Positions 1-7,609 of a DNA stretch of 15,274 bases are shown here, one piece after another (within the stretch, counting starts at the first letter, position 1; every line of letters begins with the position of its first letter). The stretch is from Pseudoneurospora amorphoporcata. Taxonomy: Eukaryota; Ascomycota; Sordariomycetes; Sordariales; Sordariaceae. The stretch is taken from NCBI GenBank assembly GCA_033297205.1, contig MU859448.1:1-15274 (forward strand). Direction: 5' to 3'. The notes below the pieces were generated by a model. It saw only the letters and a list, made by a program, of their open reading frames with translations, was not told the DNA's origin and made no database searches. The translations under genes were made by a program, and so were the position numbers.

Positions 1-93
1 AGGTTGAGAAGATCAACAAGGCTTTCGAGACCAAAGTAGTTTATTAGCTGAATTGAACTACTGTTCCAAGCCCAGATTACTGCCCTTGTCACA
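1..93. repeat. 3' end of a solo LTR, family A (cut by window edge)
   Basis: This stretch aligns along its whole length to 3027-3119, the end of the complete family A LTR at 2490-3119, and it stops at the same terminal CTTGTCACA. The two differ at only a handful of positions, mostly transitions, plus two compensating 1-bp indels. Degraded gag sequence of the chromovirus follows at once, so this is probably a second independent insertion of the same LTR. Its start and its target-site duplication lie outside the window; the bases after it (AAAAC) would be one copy of the duplication. Confidence 0.85.
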
Positions 94-189
94 AAAACGT
101 ACAACGCTAATTTCAGGAAAGGCTTGCGTACTAATATGGAAGTGGCCTAGATTGAAATTCTCAATACCCTACCTGTAACGGCAAGCATG

Positions 190-1160
190 CCGTCGTCATT
201 ATATAAGACCACTTGAGAAACCGAATTGCCAGCTTCGGTTACTTGTATCCTTTTGCTAGGAATATGAGGTAGCTAGCGTAGTGGTCTGCCACCGCCGTGA
301 CACTACCCGACGAGAAGTAATAACGCTTCGAAGGGTACTGGACCCACTGAACCCTTACTGGCTAAGAGAACCTGGCTGAATTGTTTGAACAAATCTGGCA
401 AATCTTCAGCACCTGCTATACTCAAGATTAGACGCTCGACAACCTCGTTAGGATATAATAGAAAGATGGCAAACTGTTCTCCGACTTTACGCTAACTTCG
501 ACGACGAACTTTTGAAGTTAAGTAGTTACAATTAGGATAGCCGAGCCAAACTTAGCTTCCTTCGTTGCGCTATCAATAAGAGGTTTAATGATTAGCTTTT
601 TATAATTCAGCTATCTGACGATTACTTAATTTGTGTAGATCAGTTTCAGAATATTGCTCGCTAATACAAAAAAACTACTAAGTTCTAGTCCTTCCACTAA
701 GCCTTCCTACAAAAGGGAGGTAATAAGGACCGGCGGTCTACAGCATACTTATTCGTCTTATCGGTTATAAGTACGGGCCCCCCTAGCCAGCGCTAATCTT
801 TATACGCCCAAAGTCCGGCTTCCTTAGATCCGGCTCCTAAGCATAGGCTTATACCGACGGCAATATTATTATAACCTCAACAAACATTCGAGGAGCTCGA
901 GGCAGTAGCACCTTCCAGCGCTAAGCTCGTACCAAATAGGTAACTATAGAGGAGCGTAATAAACGCAAGGCCGAAGGCCGTTACATTCATTACGGCGCCA
1001 CGTGCTATATCATCGTTAAATATCCTTATCTCTCACCTATTAATCCCCAAAACAACAAGAGCGTCCGCGTCAAAGCTACCTATGTAGCCCCGCTATTAGA
1101 AGAAGAAAAAGATACTGAGGACACTCTAGACAACTCCGACGTGGAGCAGGGAAAAGAGTA
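190..1160 (+). pseudogene. gag: gag relic (capsid region and zinc knuckle)
   Basis: Gag packages retrotransposon RNA in virus-like particles. Frame 3 from about 190 to 490 reads as a gag core: the string DHLRNRIASFGYLYPFARN, then LAELFEQIWQIF near 372-407, with stops at expected Gln/Trp positions. A frameshift near 490 moves the reading to frame 2, where FDDELLK (497-517) is followed by a stretch ending near 690 that includes DDYLICVDQFQNIA. The zinc knuckle region reads in frame 1 (about 955-1160), so another indel lies between about 700 and 950. Upstream of 190 I could not align anything firmly. The assignment rests on position before protease/RT and on the knuckle spacing, and is strong. 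Borders are approximate. Confidence 0.75.
982..1023 (+). other. CCHC zinc-knuckle with all four zinc ligands lost
   Basis: Frame 1 reads YIHYGATCYIIVKY. The spacing x2-x4-x4 of the CCHC knuckle (C-x2-C-x4-H-x4-C) is kept, but every ligand position is Tyr: codons at 982, 991, 1006 and 1021. TGC/TGT to TAC/TAT and CAC/CAT to TAC/TAT are single transitions, exactly what RIP makes. The flanking context (EGR before, PYLSPINPQN after) is typical of a fungal gypsy gag end. Confidence 0.8.
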
Positions 1161-1184
1161 GCTCCGGTGTAAAATCGGGCGCCG

Positions 1185-1640
1185 GAGCCCTCCCCCGAAG
1201 TACTAAACAAAGTGGAAGAGTTTAAGCTACAAATAGAAGCAGAGCCTACTTTAATACCCATTGTTATTAACTCCACAAACCTATTCCACGTCCTTGTTAA
1301 TAAAGGGTACCAGTGCTTCGCCGCAATCAGTGAAAATATTATTAAAAATCTCTAGATCCTCGTCGTCCCTATCTAGGGCTGGCAAGTACGTAATGCTTCA
1401 GCCACTATAGAGAGCGCGACTATCCAAGGCATTGCCCATTTCCTTCTCAAGCTACAAGGAAAAGTTTCCCCTGCCTATGCCTATATCGTCCCAGAACTAG
1501 AATATCCCATTATTCTGAGCAAGCTGTAGCTCACGGCTAATAAGGCCTACTCTATTCCCCACGAGAGGCGCCTTTGGCATGGAGCCACGGAGTCCTAGGT
1601 TGATTACGTTAGCCTAGGGAAGCTCGAGCCCTCCCCGATG
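1185..1640 (+). pseudogene. pol: pol relic: aspartic protease domain
   Basis: This domain would cleave the Gag-Pol polyprotein. Frame 3 opens from about 1185 and reads through IVINSTNLFHVLVNKGYQ (about 1260-1313). The position of the catalytic Asp in the usual V-D-S/T-G motif is an Asn codon (AAT, 1299-1301), so the active site is lost. It is followed by a recognisable protease body and the conserved end YIVPELEYPIILSKL near 1481-1527. Stops at 1353, 1371, 1527 and elsewhere fit Gln or Trp codons. The change from the gag frame (1) to the pol frame (3) between 1140 and 1185 could be a programmed -1 frameshift or simple decay; the sequence is too damaged to tell. Confidence 0.75.
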
Positions 1641-2489
1641 TTGCAAGAGCTTAAGGGAGCGGTCCACGTCATTGCCACCACCTTCGTTAACACGTACAAG
1701 CGCATTAAGAAGAAACACGATCGAAACGTCGGAAATACAAGCATTTTCGTAGTTACTATAAAAAATATTAAGAAAACTCTAGCCTCTAAAAGAGTTCGCA
1801 CCGACGAAGAGCTCAAGCAGGTTATCCCATAGGAGTTTTAGGATCTCCTACCTCCATTCCGAAAGTAAGAGGCTGATCGTCTCAATAAGTATAAACCGGG
1901 TGTAGACCTAAAGATAGAGTTTAAGAAGGGCCCCAATAGTAAAGATCTACCATTGCCGTACGGCCCGTTGTATAGCATATTTCGAGAAGAACTCTTAATA
2001 CTTAAAAAGACTCTTTGAGACCTACTAAATAAAGGGTTTATCCGAACTAACAGCTTTGAAGCGAGCGCTCCAGTCCTCTTCGTCCAGAAGCCCAGTTATA
2101 ATCTCCGTTTCTACTATAATTACTGAACTCTTAACGTTATTACCTATACAGACCGCTACTCCCTACCACTTATCTATAAAACCTTTAAGGTATTAAAGGA
2201 TATAACGTAGTACTCGAAAGTAGACGTCGTACAAGCATTCTATAAAATCCGCATGGCAGAGAGCGAAGAACTCAAAACGGCATTCCGAATCCGATACAGC
2301 TTATTTAAATAGCTAGTAATACTGTTTGGTCTTTATGGTACTCCGGCGGCCTTCTAACAGTATATTAATAGTATATTAGACAACTACCTTAACACCTTCT
2401 ATTCGACTTATATAGACAACGTCTTAATTTTTACGGACGGTTCTAAAGAGGACTATATAGAGAAGGTCCAGCTAGTACTAGAACGCCTC
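1638..2489 (+). pseudogene. pol: pol relic: reverse transcriptase, N-terminal and palm part
   Basis: RT copies element RNA into cDNA. Frame 3 carries a textbook Ty3/gypsy RT. KYKPGVDLKIEFKKGP (from about 1888) leads in, followed by LPLPYGPLY, the fingers, NKGFIRTNSFEASAPVLFV, and FYKIRMAESEELKTAFR. The catalytic YxDD box reads YIDN (2409-2420), so its second Asp is gone by a GAC to AAC transition. Nearly all internal stops are TAG/TAA at places where the family has Gln or Trp, and a TGA lies near 2016. The 65-codon open stretch 1638-1832 is only the longest undamaged piece of the protease-RT linker, not a gene. The domain is cut at codon ERL by the LTR inserted at 2490 and resumes at 3125. 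Confidence 0.92.
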
Positions 2490-3119
2490 TGTCACACAGA
2501 CATCCGACCCTAAGCCTCACTAGGCTCCTAAGGAGCCGCACGGCTTGGACCCAAGCCTTGCTATACAGCTGGATGCCTCAGGTAACTAGGCTATACTCAT
2601 CCTCGACGCTTGGCATCAGCCTTGAGATGGCCGGAGGCCTCCTCAGAGGTGTCCGGAGGCCTCCGGCCGCAACACCCACCTCGGCTAAACTCTTAGCCAC
2701 CGGTACTGCTTACCCGAACTTCCCTCGATGCCACTGGGCTAGAGAGCCAACCACGGAAGTGCCGAAGACACTGAAAGATCACCACAAGACAATCCTAGTC
2801 ATCCTAGGAACAACTATAGCCAACTAAGCAAGGAGCAGGGTGCCCGGATGAAGGACGGCGCTAGATGGAAGATAGGGAATGGATGAAGGCATTCCGAAAG
2901 ATCCACATGTACATAGACTGCTAGACAAATGCCTTGAAGCCTCAGGTGACAAGGCTCGATACGTACCTCAAGTACGTACCGATTCCTTTTGGCATAAGAA
3001 GGCCTTGAAGCCCGGCCTTCTCATGGAGGTCGAGAGGGATCAACAAGGCCTTCGAGACCAAAGTAGTTTATTAGCTGAATTGAACTACTATTCCAAGCCT
3101 AGTTACTGCCCTTGTCACA
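2490..3119. mobile_element. Solo LTR, family A (630 bp), TSD GCCTC
   Basis: The insertion begins TGTCACACAG and ends CTTGTCACA, giving the TG...CA termini of an LTR, and it is flanked by GCCTC at 2485-2489 and 3120-3124. Removing the LTR and one GCCTC rejoins the RT codons in frame (ERL to RDTSLYLDLDKCEF), so the borders are certain to the base. No internal coding domain is present, so it is a solo LTR left by recombination or a non-coding element. It is GC-richer and less RIP-damaged than its host, hence younger. It holds strong dyads (see 2629-2668). The open frames that start at 2558 and 2879 run within or out of it and are not genes. Its LTR orientation is not known. Confidence 0.92.
2629..2668. 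repeat. GC-rich perfect inverted repeat inside LTR A
   Basis: GGCCGGAGGCCTCC (2629-2642) is followed, after a 12-base loop, by its exact reverse complement GGAGGCCTCCGGCC (2655-2668). Each arm holds the smaller palindrome GGAGGCCTCC. A second hairpin lies at 2523-2537 (GGCTCCT/AGGAGCC) and a third at 2960-2978 (TACGTAC/GTACGTA). Confidence 0.85.
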
Positions 3120-3124
3120 GCCTC

Positions 3125-4107
3125 CGAGATACTAGTCTCTACCTAGATCTGGATAAGTGCGAGTTCGCTATTAAGAAGGTTAAGTACTTAGGCTTTATCA
3201 TTTATACGAGTGTCGGCATTTAGGCTGATCTAAATAAGGTTAAAGCGATCCTTAAGTAGGCTGCTCCAATCTCCCAAAAAGGAATCCGCAATTTCCTCAA
3301 CTTCGTTAACTACTACCGGATATTTATACCAAACTTCTCATCGATCGCAGCACCACTTACAGCGTTAACAAATAAAGGAGTAACGTTCGAATGGACAACC
3401 GCCTATAAAATAGCCTTCCAATTATTAAAGACGCTATTCACTCGGGCACCAATTCTTACAGAATAGGATCTAAAGCGCCCAACGTTTCTAGAAACCGACT
3501 GCAGCGGGTTCGCTCTAGGCAGTTGCCTTATGTAAGAGATCGATAGTTAACGGGAAATCATCGTCTTTTATTCAAGGAAGCTGGCACCTACTGAATAGAA
3601 CTACTCCATTTACGACAAGGAGATGCTCGCTATTATCGACTGTTTAAAGGAGTAGCAAGCAGAGCTCCGCAGCTATAAAGCCTTTATTATCCTTACCGAC
3701 TATCGGAATTTAGAATACTTTATAACTCGGCAACACCTTTCGGAACGGCAAACCCGCTAGGCTAAATACCTCTCCCGTTTCAACTTCGAACTCTAGTACC
3801 GCTTGGGCAAGGAAGCGGTGGTCCTAGACGCTCTGTCCCATCGTAACCAGGACCGGCCCACCAACGACGACCGGGAAGCTCGAAACTTCCAGCTTATCCT
3901 AGATTCTATGCTACAAAACTACGTACGAATCTCAGCCATAGGGACTCAACCCCCCGCGCTAGTGAAAAAAGGCGTACGAATATTTGAAGATCTGGATTTA
4001 CAATAGCTTTAGAATACTACTATTACGAAAGATTCCCTATATTAACAAGTGCTTTAGGCGGTTAGGAATAACGAACGGGACCTCTCCTTAACGAAACTAC
4101 GGCTCTA
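3125..4107 (+). pseudogene. pol: pol relic: RT C-terminus and RNase H
   Basis: The frame (now 2) resumes with LYLDLDKCEFAIKKVKYLGF, the RT segment after the active site. It goes on through the connection (NFVNYYRIFIPNFSSIAAPL, about 3302-3361) and a gypsy RNase H. RNase H would degrade the RNA strand of the hybrid. Its catalytic Asp (ETDCSG, 3497-3499), Glu (YDKEMLA, 3620-3622) and Asp (LTDYRN, 3698-3700) are kept. The usual His after the last Asp is Tyr, a C to T change. The tether VVLDALSHR marks the end of RNase H. Stops at TAG/TAA remain throughout. The open stretch 3803-4006 is part of this frame. Between 4006 and 4108 the reading slips from frame 2 to frame 1. Confidence 0.92.
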
Positions 4108-4934
4108 AATTGTAGATTATTTGGTAGTGACAAAGGCAGACTATAGTATAGGGGTAAGCTTTAGATTCTTGGGAGTCCCACAACTACCAAATCCGAAGCA
4201 GTAAGGCTCGCTAGCCTTAACCAAGAGCTTAATACCCTTCGCACTAAGATTATTTAAATTACACACGACTCTCAAGCTCTCAGGCACCCAGGAAGGGAAA
4301 GTACTATAGCAGCCCTAACCTGGTACTTCTACTAGCCGCTACTAACCTCCTACGTACAGCAATTCCTTCGTAACTACCACATATGCAATTCTATCAAGCA
4401 TTAAAGAGACTAGTAGAAGGGGTTCCTACAACCTATACCGATCCTCGACTAATTCTTTTGAAAAATCTATATAGACTTTATTACAGACCTCTTTGAATTA
4501 GGAGGTAACACTTGCCTATTAGTTATTAGAAACTACTTTAGTAAGAATGTTATTTTAGAACTTATACCGTTGATGGATGTAGAAACCTGCGCTGAAAGAT
4601 TCCTAAGTTGTTTTATCTAGTACCACGGCTGGCTACAGTCAATCGTCAATAATAAGGGCTCCAACTAGACTGGCAGGTTCTAGAGAAGACTTTACGAGGC
4701 ACTTGGTATTAAACAGTTACTCAGTACAGCCTACCACCCCCAAACAGACAGCGGACTAGAAAGAATAAACTAAGAGGTCTAAGCTTTCTTAAGAGTATAT
4801 ATTAACTAGGCTCAAAACGACTGGCACGAGTGGTGCCCAATGGCCCAGCTGGCGATTAATAGCCGTATTAATACCTTAATCGGTATATCTCTCTTCTTTG
4901 CCATACACGGCTTCGACCTAGAAACTATAGTACC
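4108..4934 (+). pseudogene. pol: pol relic: integrase zinc-binding and catalytic core
   Basis: Integrase would join the cDNA to the chromosome. Frame 1 gives the N-terminal HHCC zinc module: THDSQALRHPGRE (from about 4261) keeps both His, but one of the two Cys reads Tyr (NYHIC). The catalytic core starts at YIDFITDLFELGGNTC (about 4468-4515). Of the D,D-35-E triad, the first Asp (4474-4476) and the Glu (GLERIN, 4759-4761) survive. The second Asp is Asn: IVNNKGSN, codon AAT at 4651-4653. The conserved block STAYHPQTDSGLERIN is unmistakable. The domain is broken at 4930-4934 by the TRIM-like insertion and continues at 5453. Confidence 0.93.
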
Positions 4935-5447
4935 TATGACAGAGCAGGAGTGCACATGTTCTGACAACGCCAAACTACTAAAAGGTAGATAATGTTTTGT
5001 TTGCAAGGCAGAACTCGTAGTGCATACTATATAGCCAATGTCAACCTATGACACTACCTTCCCTTAAAGCGATATCGAAAATATCAAGATAAGGCTCCGT
5101 CCCCCAACGGAAGCGACAATGTCGCGAAGGATTTATCGCCGTGCGATAATTATATAGTACTACCCAAGCTCGAGGTTTGCAATAGGGGTAGCCGTTGACA
5201 TGCCAGTCTCAGCGTTAGCAATGTTTTCCTCTGCCTCCTATCCTCAGAGTCGCACGCCAAAAACCGCTCTATGACATACTACATCAGGAAATTGAACCCA
5301 CGACGTCCTATTATTAAGCAGAACATACTGTAACAGGGCAGAAGTGCACATGTCCTGACAACGCCAAACTACCAAAAGGTAGACGATGTTCTGCTTGCAA
5401 GGCAGAACTCGTAGTGCATACTATATAGCCAATGTCAACCTGTGACA
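4935..5447. mobile_element. TRIM-like mini LTR retrotransposon, two 119-bp LTRs, TSD GTACC
   Basis: Two direct copies of a 119-bp sequence lie at 4935-5053 and 5329-5447, each with ends of the form TGTRACA...TGTGACA; the left copy shows RIP-altered TATGACA. The whole unit is flanked by GTACC at 4930-4934 and 5448-5452, and the integrase frame resumes after it. The copies differ at 11 of 119 positions, all transitions, with most C to T changes in the left copy. The 275-bp interior (5054-5328) has no coding capacity. Size, LTR length and lack of genes match terminal-repeat retrotransposons in miniature. I see no clear primer-binding site or polypurine tract. Such elements move only with enzymes supplied by another LTR element. 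Confidence 0.9.
5286..5326 (-). repeat. tRNA-Lys-like segment next to the right TRIM LTR
   Basis: Read on the minus strand, this piece holds GTCGTGGGTTCAAT, preceded by a CTTAAT-containing stretch. In eukaryotic tRNA-Lys the variable region and T-arm read GTCGTGGGTTCAAT and the anticodon loop contains CTTAA, so the order and rough spacing agree. The D-arm and acceptor stem are missing: this is at most a tRNA fragment, not a tRNA gene. Chance similarity is possible. Confidence 0.4.
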
Positions 5448-5452
5448 GTACC

Positions 5453-6165
5453 AGTCATCCCCAAGTCCGCTAGAGACTCCCGTATTTCAACTGACGTCCG
5501 GGCCCAATAGTTCGTCGAAAAGCTATCACAAATCACGGACATCTGCCAAGCCACCATAGCCGTGGCGGCACAAGAACAAGAGAAGTACGCCAACCGCACT
5601 CGCCAGCCAGCAGAAAAGTTCCAAGTGGGTGATAAAGTTTAGCTAAACCTTAAGAACTACGCCTCCTCGAGACCTAAGATGAAACTAGACTAGTTGCACG
5701 CGAAATATACAGTTTCTTGAGTTCTCTCCTCATTAGTTGTAGAACTCACGAGTCTACCGAACAACGTTTATAATATCTTCCACGTTGACCTCCTTCGGAG
5801 GGCTGCAGACGACCTACTACTAAGGCAAATTACGGCAAACTATCAACCGCCTCCAATTCTGGTAGAAGGGGAGGAAGAATACTTCGTAGAGAAAATCTTG
5901 TGCGTAGACAGTCCCTCAACGAATAGGAAGGTCTATGTTAAGTGGAAAAGGTATCACAAACCCTCATAACACTCCCTAGAGGACTTTGCGAAGTTAGAGG
6001 CTTTAGAAGTCTTCGAAAAGGAGTATGGAGACGCCCGAGTTAATAACAGACCATCAGATCGTTTCACGAGGAACAAGGTCAAGCGGAAAAAAACGAGGTT
6101 AAGCAGAAGAAGCAGCAGGGCGAGCCAAGAGGCTCCTGCTCCGAAGAGTCACTATAGTCTTCGAG
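5453..6165 (+). pseudogene. pol: pol relic: integrase C-terminus and chromodomain
   Basis: Frame 3 continues the integrase after the TRIM. It has the helix-rich spacer (QEQEKYANRTRQPAEKF, near 5570-5620), the SH3-like/GPY-F-like module beginning FQVGDKV, the segment VYNIFHVDLLRRAADD, and then a chromodomain at about 5869-6030. The chromodomain reads EEYFVEKILCVDSPSTNRKV then YVKWKRYHKPS; the Trp that should follow is a TAA stop (5967-5969). Chromodomains guide integration to heterochromatin by binding methylated histone H3. A basic, Ser/Arg-rich tail follows to about 6165. The damage is the same as upstream. Its presence is what places the element among the chromoviruses. Confidence 0.9.
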
Positions 6166-6356
6166 TACCCTTGATTATACTGGCTAACAACTCAACTAAC
6201 TGAACAACATTAAGCCTTAGGACGAGCGAGAGTGGTGATGGCTCTAGTAATAGTGGTTGTTGACGAGGAGTAAGAAGGAGAGCGAGTCTAGAAGAGGAGA
6301 GGGATTCTGGGTCTTGTTTAAAAGATAAGGGTAGTTGCGCGACGCGGTAGTAGCTG

Positions 6357-6373
6357 AAGGGAGGAAAAGGGAG
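6357..6373 (+). other. Polypurine tract of the chromovirus
   Basis: GAAGGGAGGAAAAGGGAGA is all purine and lies just upstream of the TG that opens the 3' LTR. It would prime plus-strand DNA synthesis. Five bases separate the tract from the TG, slightly more than usual. Confidence 0.6.
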
Positions 6374-6378
6374 ACTAA

Positions 6379-6690
6379 TGTTATAGGTCTGGCGCTCAGT
6401 ATTAGCATCTGGCACACGGTTAGCCAGACCACGAGTGCTGGCAATGCACGCCAAGCTGACAAGGGACTGGCAGGCCCAGAGCCCGTTGGTCTCCTCTAGC
6501 CTCTATACGGTTACATGCCTAGACCGTAAGGCTGCCTTAAGCAGTCAGGCACCCATACTAGCGCACAATCTTAAAGGATAGGCGACAAGGTCCGCCCTAC
6601 GGGCTAGTCTTTCTTTTCTTTTCTTCTCGTAGAACCTTAATTGATTATCTTAGTGTCAGCACCTGCGTATCACTCTGCTATCCCCTTACA
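6379..6690 (+). repeat. 3' LTR of the chromovirus (about 312 bp)
   Basis: It starts TGTTATAGG after the polypurine tract and is taken to end at CCCCTTACA (6690). From there on a different gypsy RT can be read, beginning around 6693. The ends form a weak TGT...ACA inverted repeat. The expected duplication on this side would be TCTAC (6691-6695), but its partner is outside the window. The interior is moderately GC-rich with a pyrimidine run TTTCTTTTCTTTTCTTCTC (about 6610-6628). The right border is inferred from where the older RT reading starts and could be off by some bases. Confidence 0.55.
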
Positions 6691-6692
6691 TC

Positions 6693-6943
6693 TACCTACC
6701 TTATAGGGATAAAATAATCCTAATAAGCTAGAGAAGATTAGAAAAATCCAACGTAGTACTTATAAGGTATAAAAGTTCACTACTATACGCACAATAGTTT
6801 ATTAATAGAATGCTATATTCTTATAGGATATTCGTAGTAAGATATATTAATAATATAATTATATTTAGCAATATAGCAAATAATTATTTAAAATACTTTG
6901 AAATTATTTTAAAATTATTTAAAGAGATTAACCTAAATATTAT
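6693..6943 (+). pseudogene. pol: Older gypsy element (gypsy-2): RT palm relic
   Basis: Frame 3 reads as a second, more AT-rich gypsy RT, unlike the chromovirus one. It has YLPYRDKIILIS, then an RRLEKSNV block matching the HRGQE-type motif of one fungal gypsy lineage, then the active-site box RYINNIIIFS. In that box both Asp of YxDD are Asn (codons 6849 and 6852). ANNYLKYFEIILKLFKEINL follows. The open reading ends at ATTAT (6939-6943), the target of the solo LTR, and continues in frame at 7610 with VKKSFAIYLSVKLLGYYVDG. Its N-terminal half is separated by the chromovirus and lies upstream of the window. Confidence 0.75.
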
Positions 6944-7609
6944 TGTTTGCTGCAATGCCCTAACTAGCCTATGATGATAGTACTAGTATAGGGATGCTAC
7001 AGTGAACTATGCACTTGTAGCTGAGCGGAGCGAAAGCGGTAGTACGACAGCAGTGCTGAAGGAAGCAGCGTAGTTGCAGCGAAGTTGCAGATACAATAGG
7101 AGTGTTGTAAAAGGGGTCTTAGAGAGGACTCTACTCTCAAGACAGAAGATTTCAGTGAACTTTGCACTGTGGAAAACAACTTATTATAGTGAACTCTACA
7201 CTATAAGAAAAGACCGTATTGTATTGCTTGAGTGTCCTTGCTTGCTTGCTTGCTTTCTTAAGGAGTGACTAACTAACAGAGAGGAGAGGTCTTTATATAC
7301 ATAAATGCTGAGTGTCTGGAAGCTTCTAGAGTGTAGAAGTGCTTGTACGAGTACTATACTATGAAAGGAAAGAGTTGAATCTATGAGCTTCTGTTGCTTT
7401 CTATGATGACAAATCAATCTAAGGAGAATGCTGAACAGGTTCGAGAATCCAGAATGTAGTGGTGAAACCTCTGTGTTCTAGTAGATTCAGTGGGGGCTAA
7501 GTCGACTGATTCCATAACGTAAAAGGAATAGTGTTCTCAGCAATTAGCCTTCTATACTACAAGGTAGTACAAGGCAGTTACAAGGCACAGTACTAGCCAC
7601 ACGTTAACA
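6944..7609. mobile_element. Solo LTR, family B (666 bp), TSD ATTAT
   Basis: The sequence begins TGTTTGCTGC and ends GTTAACA (TG...CA with TGTT/AACA tips), flanked by ATTAT at 6939-6943 and 7610-7614. The RT frame of gypsy-2 continues across it. Its first 95 bp recur at 15180-15274 with two mismatches. It carries few RIP-like changes, so it is among the youngest insertions. Inside are a (TTGC)n run at 7237-7255, a TATA-like box at 7292, a hairpin at the start and three copies of a spaced dyad (see findings). The small open frames within it on both strands are not genes. LTR orientation is not established. Confidence 0.9.
7292..7299 (+). promoter_or_regulatory. Possible TATA box of LTR B
   Basis: TTTATATA about 350 bp into the LTR, followed by a pyrimidine-poor stretch. 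LTRs carry the element promoter, but in such AT-rich DNA this match alone is weak, and the LTR orientation is unknown. Confidence 0.25.

Larger units (their letters stand above)
94..6690 (+). mobile_element. RIP-degraded Ty3/gypsy chromovirus, 5'-truncated by window, with 3' LTR
   Basis: The order gag, CCHC knuckle, protease, RT, RNase H, integrase, chromodomain, polypurine tract, LTR is that of a chromovirus, the Ty3/gypsy branch whose integrase ends in a chromodomain. All domains read on the + strand. The element is dead: dozens of in-frame TAG/TAA, a few TGA, several frameshifts and lost catalytic residues. Two later insertions, at 2490-3119 and 4935-5447, are bounded by perfect 5-bp duplications, and the coding frame resumes exactly across each: 635 bp shifts frame 3 to 2, and 518 bp shifts frame 1 to 3. 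The element appears to sit inside the RT gene of an older gypsy relic whose RT reading starts right after 6690. Expected family length is 5-7 kb, which fits what is seen plus a missing 5' LTR. The family name is not identifiable from sequence alone. Confidence 0.9.

Noticed and set aside
2558..3223. Two plus-strand open frames of 89 and 114 codons as genes
   Set aside because: They lie in LTR A; the second runs out of the LTR into the RT. They are accidents of GC-richer DNA and of the junction.
1185..6165. A variant genetic code with TAG/TAA read as Gln, since many stops fall at Gln positions
   Set aside because: Conserved Asp, Cys, His and Trp codons are altered by the same transitions, frameshifts are present, and Trp codons also became stops. 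RIP decay explains all of these; recoding does not.
6152..6462. Overlapping minus-strand open frames of 72 and 100 codons
   Set aside because: They are antisense to the chromovirus tail, polypurine tract and LTR start. The Ser/Leu/Pro-rich product is what a purine-rich strand gives in antisense.
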